NCBI GenBank assembly: GCA_965662355.1
Contig: CBFIHP010000002.1
Span: 124,001-188,000, forward strand
DNA: 64,000 bases
Direction of reading: 5' to 3'
DNA from: GCA-2683825 sp965662355
GTDB taxonomy: Bacteria > Planctomycetota > UBA1135 > GCA-002686595
The notes beneath the pieces are model-generated. The model saw nothing but the letters and a program-made list of their open reading frames with translations, was not told the DNA's origin and did no database searches. The position numbers and the translations under genes are program-made. Positions 32,756-41,129 of the stretch are shown here, piece after piece (within the stretch, counting starts at the first letter, position 1; each line of letters starts with the position of its first letter).

Positions 32756-34051
32756 ATGAATCCAGAAAAGAGTCCGGAGACCGCGCAGCTTACTTACGGT
32801 GGCAAGACCTACGAGCTTCCTATCGTCGAGGGAAGCGAGGGGGAGCGCGCTGTCGACATTTCACGTCTCCGTAGCGATTCGGGTCTCATCACTCTCGATA
32901 CCGGCTACGGCAACACCGGCGCCTGCAAGAGTGCTATCACCTTCATCGACGGTGAGAAAGGCATCCTTCGTTACCGCGGCTACCCGATCGAGGAACTCGC
33001 GAAACACTCGACCTTCCTCGAGGTCGCCTGGCTCTTGCTCTATGGCGAGTTGCCCAAGAAGGACGAGCTCGAAACGTTCTTCGACGAGGTCACGCAGCAT
33101 ACGATGCTGCACGAGGACTTCCGGCGCCTCTTCAGCTTCATGCCGAAGAGCGCCCACCCGATGCCGGTCGCCGCGGCGGCCGTTTCGGCGCTCTCGACTT
33201 TCTATCGCGAAGCCGATACCGAGGATCGCATCTATCGCGCGGTCGTGCGGCTCCTGGCGAAGATGCCGACCATCGCGGCGCACTCGTACAAGCATTCGAT
33301 CGGCCAGCCGCCGATGTACCCGCGCAACGATCTCAACTACAGCGGGAACTTCCTCTACATGATGTTCGGGACGCCCTGCGAGGAGTATCAGGTCGACCCC
33401 GTCATCGCCAAGGCCTTGGATCTGCTTCTGATCCTGCACGCCGATCACGAGCAGAATTGCTCGACTTCGGCGGTGCGCCTGGTGGGCAGTTCGCTTTCGA
33501 GCCTCTACGCGACCATCGCATCGGGCATCAGCGCCTTGTGGGGGCCGCTCCACGGCGGCGCCAACCAAAAGGTCATCGAGATGCTCGAGCGCATCGCGCT
33601 CGAGGACGGTTCGGCGGACGTGTTCCTCGACAAGGCCAAGAGCCGCGACGATACGACGCGTCTCATGGGCTTCGGTCACCGTGTGTACAAGAGCTACGAT
33701 CCGCGTGCCGCGATCCTGAAGGAAACCTGCAAGGAAGTCATCCAGGCGGTCGGCGGTTCCTCGCAGATGCTCGAGATCGCCATGCGCCTCGAGGAAGTGG
33801 CGCTCTCCGACGAGTACTTTGTCTCGCGCAAGCTCTACCCGAACGTCGATTTCTACTCCGGTGTGATCTACCAGGCGATCGGGATTCCCGTGAACATGTT
33901 CACCGTCATGTTCACCATGGGCCGTTTGCCTGGCTGGATCGCACAGTGGATCGAGATGCGCAAGGACCCCGCCTTCCGCATCGGGCGTCCGCGACAGATC
34001 TACACCGGTTCACAGCAGCGAGCCTACGTCGAACCGGAACAGCGCCAATAG
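32756..34051 (+). CDS. gltA: Citrate synthase
   Basis: A 431-residue enzyme condensing oxaloacetate and acetyl-CoA to citrate, the entry step of the TCA cycle. The catalytic triad is visible: His266 in HGGANQKVIEML, His308 in GFGHRVYKSYDPRA, and Asp365 in PNVDFYSG. LRYRGYPIEEL and the late GRPRQIYTG are conserved. The N terminus (ITLDTGYGNTGACKSAITFIDGEKGILRYRG) fits the hexameric, gram-negative-type enzyme. TTG at 32753 is followed at once by ATG at 32756; I use the ATG. Confidence 0.97.
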   Translation: MNPEKSPETAQLTYGGKTYELPIVEGSEGERAVDISRLRSDSGLITLDTGYGNTGACKSAITFIDGEKGILRYRGYPIEELAKHSTFLEVAWLLLYGELPKKDELETFFDEVTQHTMLHEDFRRLFSFMPKSAHPMPVAAAAVSALSTFYREADTEDRIYRAVVRLLAKMPTIAAHSYKHSIGQPPMYPRNDLNYSGNFLYMMFGTPCEEYQVDPVIAKALDLLLILHADHEQNCSTSAVRLVGSSLSSLYATIASGISALWGPLHGGANQKVIEMLERIALEDGSADVFLDKAKSRDDTTRLMGFGHRVYKSYDPRAAILKETCKEVIQAVGGSSQMLEIAMRLEEVALSDEYFVSRKLYPNVDFYSGVIYQAIGIPVNMFTVMFTMGRLPGWIAQWIEMRKDPAFRIGRPRQIYTGSQQRAYVEPEQRQ

Positions 34052-34070
34052 TCGAGCGCTCCAGGGCGAC

Positions 34071-35285
34071 ATGAAAGGACGCGGCTGGATCCTGTTGTGC
34101 GTCTTCCTCGCGACCCTTGGGCTGGGCTTCTACGGGCCCGTGTTTCTGGCAAACCGAAGAAGCGAGCTCGAAGTGCGCGCCTGGTATCGGGATGCCCAGG
34201 AGAAAGCGTCTCCGTGGGATAGGTCTCATGCGGACGAGGAGCTCATTCTTCGTGTTCAACAACTGCGCACGGCGCTGCAAGAGGCGTATCAATCCCAGAG
34301 CGAACTGTCGCTGGATGCCTTCCCCGGCGAAGCGGTCGAGGCCTTCCTCGAGAACGGTGCCCTCGACGCCACCGAGGCCATGCGCGACACCGAAAAGCCA
34401 TGCGAGGTGCTCGAGCAGGTGCTCCAAGGGCATGAGGATCTTCTGGAGGATCCTGCCTATCGCTTGAGCCGCATTCCTGAGCCCTCTTCGTTGGAAGCCG
34501 TCCAGCTCGGCATGGAGAAGCACTGGGCCATCCACGTCTGGGTCGACCTCCTGATCTTCACGGTCGCCGCCAATCCAAGCGCCGGGGAGGCCCCTTCGCG
34601 GTTGGGCTTGGCCCTCGACCTCGCGCGACTGACGGACAACGGAGTGCTCGTCGGCTCCATGAGAAGGGCCTATCTGGATGACAAGGTGCGCGTGGCGGCA
34701 CATCTGCTCCTGAAGCACGGAAGCATCTCTCCAGTGGAGCTCCGGGCGGCCATCGAGCCTCGCCTCGTGCGCAGTGCGACTCTCGCTTTCGCAGCTCAGT
34801 CAATCGAATCCGAGCAACTGTTCTTCACCGAGGCGCTTTCGAAGTTCGCTGGAGAGGAACCAATCTGTGCCGGGTTCTCGGGAGACTATGCTCCGCTCAT
34901 GGACCTTGCGCACGCACTCGAGCTCGCGCTGGTCTCGAGTCGGGAGAGCCCCTCGACATACCTGGCCTACGTGCAGGCGCAGCCCCCGGAGTCGAACAGC
35001 AATGAGATTTTCGACTCGTACCTGCGGTCCCTGCACATCCAGTTCGCCATGTCTCAAATGCTACGCATCGAACTGGCCTTGGCCGCCCACCACGAAAAGG
35101 AAGGCACCTGGCCCGAAAGGTTGTCCGAGCTCACCCCGTACTTCCCGGACGGCGTGCCCCTCGACCCTCACACGGACTCGGACTTCCCCTACGAGTCGCA
35201 AGGCGACCAGATGTCCCTCGGACCGCCCGCGGCCGCGTCCCTGGGTGGCGTGGCTCTCGAGACGTTCATCCGTAGCTTGCCCTGA
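34071..35285 (+). CDS. Hypothetical membrane-anchored protein, 404 aa
   Basis: I do not recognise this family. An N-terminal hydrophobic segment (ILLCVFLATLGLGFYGPVFLA) anchors or exports it. The remaining 375 residues are mostly helical and acidic. The C-terminal part (MSQMLRIELALAAHHEKEGTWPERLSELTPYFPDGVPLDPHTDSDFPYES) matches a pattern seen at the end of many uncharacterised planctomycete proteins, in which a helix is followed by a G-x-W-P-x-x-L segment and a PDPFT-like turn. It starts 19 bases after citrate synthase, perhaps in one transcript, without an obvious functional link. Confidence 0.7.
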   Translation: MKGRGWILLCVFLATLGLGFYGPVFLANRRSELEVRAWYRDAQEKASPWDRSHADEELILRVQQLRTALQEAYQSQSELSLDAFPGEAVEAFLENGALDATEAMRDTEKPCEVLEQVLQGHEDLLEDPAYRLSRIPEPSSLEAVQLGMEKHWAIHVWVDLLIFTVAANPSAGEAPSRLGLALDLARLTDNGVLVGSMRRAYLDDKVRVAAHLLLKHGSISPVELRAAIEPRLVRSATLAFAAQSIESEQLFFTEALSKFAGEEPICAGFSGDYAPLMDLAHALELALVSSRESPSTYLAYVQAQPPESNSNEIFDSYLRSLHIQFAMSQMLRIELALAAHHEKEGTWPERLSELTPYFPDGVPLDPHTDSDFPYESQGDQMSLGPPAAASLGGVALETFIRSLP

Positions 35286-35471
35286 GACGGCTTTCGTCGC
35301 CGAGCGGGGGCAGGCATCGGGAAACAAGTTCACGACACGGACATGAGGGCGGTGGCATCGGTGGCAATGGGGGCATCGTGAGAGGGGCGAATCGACGTCA
35401 TCCCGTCCAGCTTTTCCCCTGATCTACAGGGCAAGAGAAGTGGCCAGCCGGGGGTTCAGGACCGGAAAGAA

Positions 35472-36908
35472 ATGGTCGATGTCAGGGATATGCAGGAACG
35501 CGATCTAAAAGACCTTCAGAGAGGTCTCAAGCTGCTCCGCGAGGGTAACAACGACGAGGCAAGGACGTTGCTCGTGGAAGTTCGCGAGCGCTCACCCGAA
35601 CTGCCGGATGCCCATTTGCTTGCGGCAGTCGCTGCGCGAGGGCTCGGGCGTACGACGCTGGCCCTGCGCGAGGTCGAGCGTGCTATCGAGGTGGCGCCCG
35701 ACCTTGCGGATCTGCACGCCAATCGCGGAGCCATCCTCTGCGATCTGGAACGCTATGACGAGGCGGAGGCGGCTCTGCTCGAGGCGTTGCGGCGCAATCC
35801 CAAGGACCCGGAAGCTCTGGGCGATCTCGGACGCGTCTTGCTGCACCTGAAGCGTCCCGAAGAGGCGTTGACTTGCCTCGAACCCGTGGCCGCAGTGATG
35901 CCGACCGACGCGGGCCTGCACTCGGATATAGGTGTCGCCTTGATCATGGCGCGACGCGTCGAGTCTGCGATTCGCCGTTATGAAACCGCGTTGCGCCTCG
36001 CCCCGGAGGATGCCGAGATCCACGCGAACTACTCCCGGGCCCTGCTCCTCGCGAACCGCTACGAGGACGGCTGGCGCGAGAGCGAGTGGCGCTTCCGGAC
36101 GCGCCAGTATGCACTCCGCGATCCCCTACCGTACCCCGTGTGGGAGGGTGAGCCGCTCGAGGGCAAGAGCGTGCTCCTGATCGCCGAACAGGGCTTCGGC
36201 GACACGTTGCAGATGATCCGTTTCGCACCGGTTCTCGCGCAGAAGGGTGCCCGTGTCATCGTGTCTTGCGCACATGAGCTCGTGCGGCTGATCGAGGCCA
36301 TGCCGAGCGTCGATTTGGTCTTCGCCCATGGGGTGGGCACGCCCTCCGCCGACTACTGCGTGCCGATGCTCTCCTTGCCACGCGTCCTGGGTTTGACACC
36401 CCAGACGATCCCCGACGAGCCCTATCTGTGTGCGCCCGAGGGCGTCCAGGGGGTCGAGCTTCCCGAAGAAGGTCTCAACGTCGGGTTGACCTGGTCGGGC
36501 AAGACGAACCGCACGTTGTCCTTCGATGCTCTCGAACCTCTGTTGAAGCTGAAGGGCTTGAATTTCGTGAACTTCCAGCTTGGCCCGCAGGCATATCTGG
36601 GTCGCTCGCGCGGGATGATTGATGTGTCCTCGAAGCTGGACGACTTCGCAACGTCCGCGGCCATCATCGCCCAGCTCGATGTTGTCGTTGCGGCAGACAC
36701 CGCTGTCGCTCATCTGGCGGCGGCGCTCGGCAAGAAGACGATCGTTCTGCTTCACCGCGATTCGGACTGGCGCTGGGGTCTCGAAGGAGACCGCACTCCG
36801 TGGTACCCCTCCGCAGTGCTTTGCCGTCAGGATTCGAGTGAGGGTTGGTCGCTTCCCATCGAAAGCGCCGTGCGTGAACTGGAGCGCATGAGTCAGGTGA
36901 CATCATGA
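35472..36908 (+). CDS. TPR protein with a glycosyltransferase-like C-terminal domain
   Basis: A 478-residue protein. Residues 1-200 form about five TPR units (LLREGNNDEARTLLVEVRERSP, DLHANRGAILCDLERYDEAEAALLEALRRNP, and so on). Residues about 215-478 look like the GT9/GT41-like domain found after TPRs in bacterial sugar-transfer proteins: LLIAEQGFGDTLQMIRFAPVLAQKGARVIV, GLTWSGKTNRTLSF, and a terminal VVAADTAVAHLAAALGKKTIVLL, where donor nucleotide binding usually occurs. It overlaps the following glycosyltransferase by 4 bases (ATGA), so the two probably act on the same glycan or glycoprotein. Donor and acceptor are unknown. Confidence 0.87.
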   Translation: MVDVRDMQERDLKDLQRGLKLLREGNNDEARTLLVEVRERSPELPDAHLLAAVAARGLGRTTLALREVERAIEVAPDLADLHANRGAILCDLERYDEAEAALLEALRRNPKDPEALGDLGRVLLHLKRPEEALTCLEPVAAVMPTDAGLHSDIGVALIMARRVESAIRRYETALRLAPEDAEIHANYSRALLLANRYEDGWRESEWRFRTRQYALRDPLPYPVWEGEPLEGKSVLLIAEQGFGDTLQMIRFAPVLAQKGARVIVSCAHELVRLIEAMPSVDLVFAHGVGTPSADYCVPMLSLPRVLGLTPQTIPDEPYLCAPEGVQGVELPEEGLNVGLTWSGKTNRTLSFDALEPLLKLKGLNFVNFQLGPQAYLGRSRGMIDVSSKLDDFATSAAIIAQLDVVVAADTAVAHLAAALGKKTIVLLHRDSDWRWGLEGDRTPWYPSAVLCRQDSSEGWSLPIESAVRELERMSQVTS

Positions 36909-38059
36909 TCCACTGTGTCTTTCCGAGGGCGGGGGACACCGGCTGGGGGGTCGTTGGGCGATCCTTGACCCGTGCGCTGCAGCGCCGCTGCGGGGCCCGG
37001 CTCGTCTCTGCTCCGTTCAATCCGCAGGATTCCACCGACCCGCTGGCGGAGCATGAGCTGCTCCTCCATCGAACGGACTTGAGGTCGCTTTTTGCTTCCG
37101 GTGGTTCGGTGCCCTGGCCTACGCTCCAGGCCATTCGTAACACCGGTTTCGTTCCGCTCGAACCGCGCATACACGGCACCCAGCGGCTCGGCTACACGTT
37201 CTTCGAGAAGGATCGACTCTCCGATCTCGAGCTGGGCAACCTGCGAAGTCACTTCGACGCTGTTCTCGCCGGGTCCAGCTGGTGCGCCGAGATTCTGCAA
37301 CGGCACGGCGTTCCCAACGTTTCGACCGCCGTGCAAGGCGTAGATCGAACGCTGTTTCACCCCCTCGCGGGCAAGAGCTGCTTCGAGGATCGTTTTGTCG
37401 TCTTCTCGGGGGGCAAGCTCGAGCTGCGCAAGGGCCAGGATCTCGTCATCCGAGCCTTCAAGGTCTTGCGGGAGCGTCACCGCGATGTCTTGCTGGTCAA
37501 TGCCTGGCACAACTGCATTCCCGGCTCGATGCAGAGCATTACCGCGTCACCTCACATCGAGGTGCCGCCCTTGGAAGGCACACATGTCGAAGTGGTCGAG
37601 CGCTTGCTAGCGAGGAACGGCATCGATCCCATGGATGCGCTCACCTTGCCTGCACAGGCGCACATTCATATGGCGCGCTACTACCGTGAATCCGACGTCG
37701 GAGTCTTTCCTAATCGCTGCGAAGGCGGAACCAACCTGGTCTTGATGGAATACCAGGCCTGCGGTCGTCCGGCGATCGCGACCCTGGCCACCGGTCATGC
37801 CGACGTGCTCGACGATGCCTTTGGCCTGCCCCTCGTGCGCTCGACGCCCCTTCGTATCGACGGTGCGGCGGAGGCCATTAGCGGTTGGGTCGAGCCGAAC
37901 CTGGACGAGCTGGTGGAGCAGCTCGAATGGGCCTATCAGCATCGGGGTGAACTCGAGCTCTTGGGTAGTGCGGCAGCTGTGGCCATGGAGGCCTGGAGCT
38001 GGGATGCGACCGCCCAGGTGGTCGAGCGCGCGACGGAGTATGAAGGCTCGCTCGCGTAG
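36905..38059 (+). CDS. GT4-like glycosyltransferase
   Basis: A 384-residue GT-B fold protein. FSGGKLELRKGQDLVIRAFKVL marks the second Rossmann half. VFPNRCEGGTNLVLMEYQACGRPAIAT contains the EGG/EYQACG region that corresponds to the E-x7-E donor-binding motif of GT4 enzymes. The N-terminal VFPRAGDTGWGVVGRSLTRAL is the acceptor-side glycine loop. It is probably cytoplasmic, acting with the preceding TPR-transferase. It is convergent with nuoN. Confidence 0.88.
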   Translation: MIHCVFPRAGDTGWGVVGRSLTRALQRRCGARLVSAPFNPQDSTDPLAEHELLLHRTDLRSLFASGGSVPWPTLQAIRNTGFVPLEPRIHGTQRLGYTFFEKDRLSDLELGNLRSHFDAVLAGSSWCAEILQRHGVPNVSTAVQGVDRTLFHPLAGKSCFEDRFVVFSGGKLELRKGQDLVIRAFKVLRERHRDVLLVNAWHNCIPGSMQSITASPHIEVPPLEGTHVEVVERLLARNGIDPMDALTLPAQAHIHMARYYRESDVGVFPNRCEGGTNLVLMEYQACGRPAIATLATGHADVLDDAFGLPLVRSTPLRIDGAAEAISGWVEPNLDELVEQLEWAYQHRGELELLGSAAAVAMEAWSWDATAQVVERATEYEGSLA

Positions 38060-38110
38060 CTTGGTCGGCGAAGAACCACGAAGGTTGGCGCGGGCGCGCT
38101 CGCCGGCGGT

Positions 38111-39571
38111 CTAGCCTAGCTGGCCAAGGAAGATCGCCGGGACGAGGCCCATGGCCAGCACTCCGATGCAACAGACGACCGTTGCGAGCCCCGCGGAAAA
38201 TGGGCGCTGCGTGGTGGAGGGGGTGGCGCCCTCCGGTGTGGGTTCCATCCAGAGGACGACAATCACGCGCAGGTAGTAGCCGAGGGCGAGAACCGACAAC
38301 AAAGCGCCGAGAATGGCGACCGGGATCATGTCGGCGCGCACCAGCTCCGCGAAGACGAACCACTTGCCGAGAAAGCCGCCGGTGGCGGGGATGCCGCCGA
38401 GCGACAACATGAATAGCGATAGCGCCGCGGCAACACCCGGACGCGAATGGGCCAGGCCACGCAGACTGTCGAGCTTCGTGAAGTGAGCTCCGTCGGCCTC
38501 CAATAGGCCGATCAAGCCAAAGGCGCCGGTCGCCGTGAAGAGGTAGGCAGCCATGTAGTACCAGGCAGCCTGTCCGCCGGCCACGACCGAGCCCTGGGCG
38601 ACGCCGGCGGCAACGACGAGCAGCAACGTACCCGCGTGGGCGATACCCGAATAGGCCAGCATCCGTTTGAGGTCGGACTGAACCAGGGCGCCGAGGTTGC
38701 CTAGGGCCATGGTCAGGAGCGCAATGGCCGCGATCGTCTGGGCTCCCGCGGGAGGCAGGAGCGGCGTCAAGCGCACGATCAGGAAACCGAAGGCAGCGGC
38801 CTTCGTTCCGGTGGCCATCAAGGCCGTGACCGGAGTGGGGCTGCCCTGATAGACATCCGGCACCCAGAGATGAAAGGGGAAGACCGAGACCTTGAAGAAC
38901 AGGCTCGAGGCAACCAGTGCGATACCCGCCGTGGCGAGCGTCGTCTCCGTTCCGATGGCGGCGAGAGCATCCAGTGCCAGGGTCCCCGAGTTCGCGTACA
39001 GGAGGGCCGCTCCATAGAGAAACAGCGCACTGGAGAACGAGCCCAGGAGGAAGTACTTGATGCCCGCTTCCACCGACTCCAGCTTGGCCCGTTTGAAGGC
39101 TGCAAGTGCATACAGTGGCAGCGATAGCAGCTCGAGCCCGACGAAGAAAACGATCAGGTCATTGGCCCCGATCATCAGCATCATGCCGACCGGGGTCGAA
39201 AGCAAAAGCGCGTCGTATTCGGCCTTGAAGGGCAAGCTCTCCCGGAAGTAACCGACGCTGTAGACCCAGGCCAGGAGTGTCCCGACCAGAAACAGCATGC
39301 CCCAAAGAGCTGTCTGCTTGTCGGCGATGAAGGTTCCTTCCAGAACGGCTCCCGGAGGCGACTCCGCCATCAGGATCTGCAGCTGGAAGAAGAGCCCCGC
39401 GGCGATGGAGCCGATGAAGACGATCGCTCGCGCCGGCCGCAAGAAATCGACGACCTCGCAGATGAGATACAGCGCGACACCGAGGGCCAAAGCCAGCAGG
39501 GGCGCGGTCGCCATGCGGGCCGCGGGCTCGTAGAGCTTGTCGAAGACCTGGGCGAGATCCTGGGTGATCAC
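38111..39571 (-). CDS. nuoN: NADH-quinone oxidoreductase subunit N
   Basis: A 486-residue antiporter-like membrane subunit of complex I and the last gene of the nuo operon. About 14 hydrophobic helices are visible. GIKYFLLGSFSSALFLYGAALLYANSG and LKRMLAYSGIAHAG contain the Lys residues of the proton channel. It overlaps nuoM by 4 bases (ATGA), as expected for coupled translation. Confidence 0.95.
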   Translation of the reverse strand: MITQDLAQVFDKLYEPAARMATAPLLALALGVALYLICEVVDFLRPARAIVFIGSIAAGLFFQLQILMAESPPGAVLEGTFIADKQTALWGMLFLVGTLLAWVYSVGYFRESLPFKAEYDALLLSTPVGMMLMIGANDLIVFFVGLELLSLPLYALAAFKRAKLESVEAGIKYFLLGSFSSALFLYGAALLYANSGTLALDALAAIGTETTLATAGIALVASSLFFKVSVFPFHLWVPDVYQGSPTPVTALMATGTKAAAFGFLIVRLTPLLPPAGAQTIAAIALLTMALGNLGALVQSDLKRMLAYSGIAHAGTLLLVVAAGVAQGSVVAGGQAAWYYMAAYLFTATGAFGLIGLLEADGAHFTKLDSLRGLAHSRPGVAAALSLFMLSLGGIPATGGFLGKWFVFAELVRADMIPVAILGALLSVLALGYYLRVIVVLWMEPTPEGATPSTTQRPFSAGLATVVCCIGVLAMGLVPAIFLGQLG

Positions 39572-41127
39572 CGGTCCGTATCCTTGTCGATGGTGGAGAG
39601 GACTTCGGTAAGTTGGCTGACGCGCATTTGTTCCTGGGCGAGTCGCACACGGGCCGCAATATGATCGAGCGACCCCGACGACTTGTGGATGAAGTTGTTG
39701 GGGGCGACCCCAATCCAGATGCAGAGCACGATCAGGGGCGCGATCGTGACCAGCTCGCGCGCGCCGAGATCGGTCAGCTCGCGGTTCTCTTCATGGACCA
39801 GTGGTCCGAAGAGCACTCTACGAGTGGCCATCAACAGGTACACGGCTCCGAAGATCACCCCGGTGACGGAGATGGCCGCCCAGAAAGGAGAGGCTTCGAA
39901 GGTGCCGGCCAGGATCAGGTATTCCCCGACAAAACCGTTTAGTCCCGGCAGACCCGCGCTCGAGAGCACAGTGAAGACGAAGAAGAAGCTGAAGATGGGC
40001 ATGACCGTGGCGATGCCGCCGAAGCGGTCGAGTCGGCGCGTGTGCGTCCGCTCGTAGATCATCCCGACGAGAAGGAACAGGAGCCCCGTGGAGAGCCCGT
40101 GGTTGACCATCTGCAAGACAGAGCCACGCAGGCCGGCTTCCGTCATGGCGAAAAGGCCGATGACACAGAAACCCAGGTGGCTGACCGACGAGCAGGCGAT
40201 CAAACGTTTCAGGTCGGTCTGGGCCCAGGCCAGGAACGCGCCGTACACGATGCCGATCCCGCCGAGGGCGAGAAAGAGCGGCGCGTAGGTGATGGCGGCC
40301 GTGGGAAACATCTCGACCCCGAAGCGCAATAGCCCGTAGGTACCCATCTTCAGGAGGACGCCGGCCAGGACCACCGACCCTGCCGTCGGCGCTTCCGTGT
40401 GCGCATCGGCCAACCAGGTGTGGAACGGTAGCATCGGGACCTTGATGGCGAAGGCCAGCGCGAAGGACGCGAAGAGCCAGGTCTGGGTCGCGCTCGGCAG
40501 GCTGGAAGCGCCGTCGATCAATGCCGGTATGGATGAGGTTCCCAGGTGGTAGATGGACGCGATGACCGCGACCAGCATCACGAGGCTGCCGGCCACGGTG
40601 TACAGAAAGAACTTGATCGTCGCGTAGAGCCTGCGATCGCCGCCCCAGATGCCCACGATGAAGTAGAGCGGTACCAGGCTGACTTCCCAGAAGAAGTAGA
40701 AGAGCACGATGTCGAGCGACAGAAACACCCCGAGCATGCCCGTTTCCATGACGAGCAGCCAGATGAGGAATTCTTTCACGCGGTGCGTGATGTGTCCCAA
40801 GGACGACAAGACGACCAGCGGCATCAAGACCGTGGTCAACGTGACGAGCAGGATCGAAACCCCGTCGACTCCCAGGAAGAAGTTCACGTCCACGCCCTGT
40901 GCACCCGCCGTACTTGCGCCATGGGGTAGCGAGAACCAAAAGGTGTGCAGCACGTGCTGGGCCACTGCCTGGGACCCGTCGAAGCCGACGTAGAGATTCA
41001 CGCCCAAGGCCGCGACCGCCATCGTGACCGCGAAGGCCAGGATGCGTTGCAGCTGTACCGCCTTGGAGGGCAGGAAGGCGATCAGGAGAGCGCCTGCGAG
41101 GGGGAGGAAGGTTAGTGCGGACAGCAT
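39568..41127 (-). CDS. nuoM: NADH-quinone oxidoreductase subunit M
   Basis: A 519-residue antiporter-like, proton-pumping subunit of complex I. Conserved features are FFWEVSLVPLYFIVGIWGG (the functional Glu in TM5), MLPFHTWLADAHTEAPTAGSVVLAGVLLKMGTYGL and TDLKRLIACSSVSHLGF. The C-terminal 40 residues (TRVLAQEQMRVSQLTEV-like) extend into the cytoplasm. It lies 2 bases after nuoL. Confidence 0.96.
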   Translation of the reverse strand: MLSALTFLPLAGALLIAFLPSKAVQLQRILAFAVTMAVAALGVNLYVGFDGSQAVAQHVLHTFWFSLPHGASTAGAQGVDVNFFLGVDGVSILLVTLTTVLMPLVVLSSLGHITHRVKEFLIWLLVMETGMLGVFLSLDIVLFYFFWEVSLVPLYFIVGIWGGDRRLYATIKFFLYTVAGSLVMLVAVIASIYHLGTSSIPALIDGASSLPSATQTWLFASFALAFAIKVPMLPFHTWLADAHTEAPTAGSVVLAGVLLKMGTYGLLRFGVEMFPTAAITYAPLFLALGGIGIVYGAFLAWAQTDLKRLIACSSVSHLGFCVIGLFAMTEAGLRGSVLQMVNHGLSTGLLFLLVGMIYERTHTRRLDRFGGIATVMPIFSFFFVFTVLSSAGLPGLNGFVGEYLILAGTFEASPFWAAISVTGVIFGAVYLLMATRRVLFGPLVHEENRELTDLGARELVTIAPLIVLCIWIGVAPNNFIHKSSGSLDHIAARVRLAQEQMRVSQLTEVLSTIDKDTDR

Positions 41128-41129
41128 GA

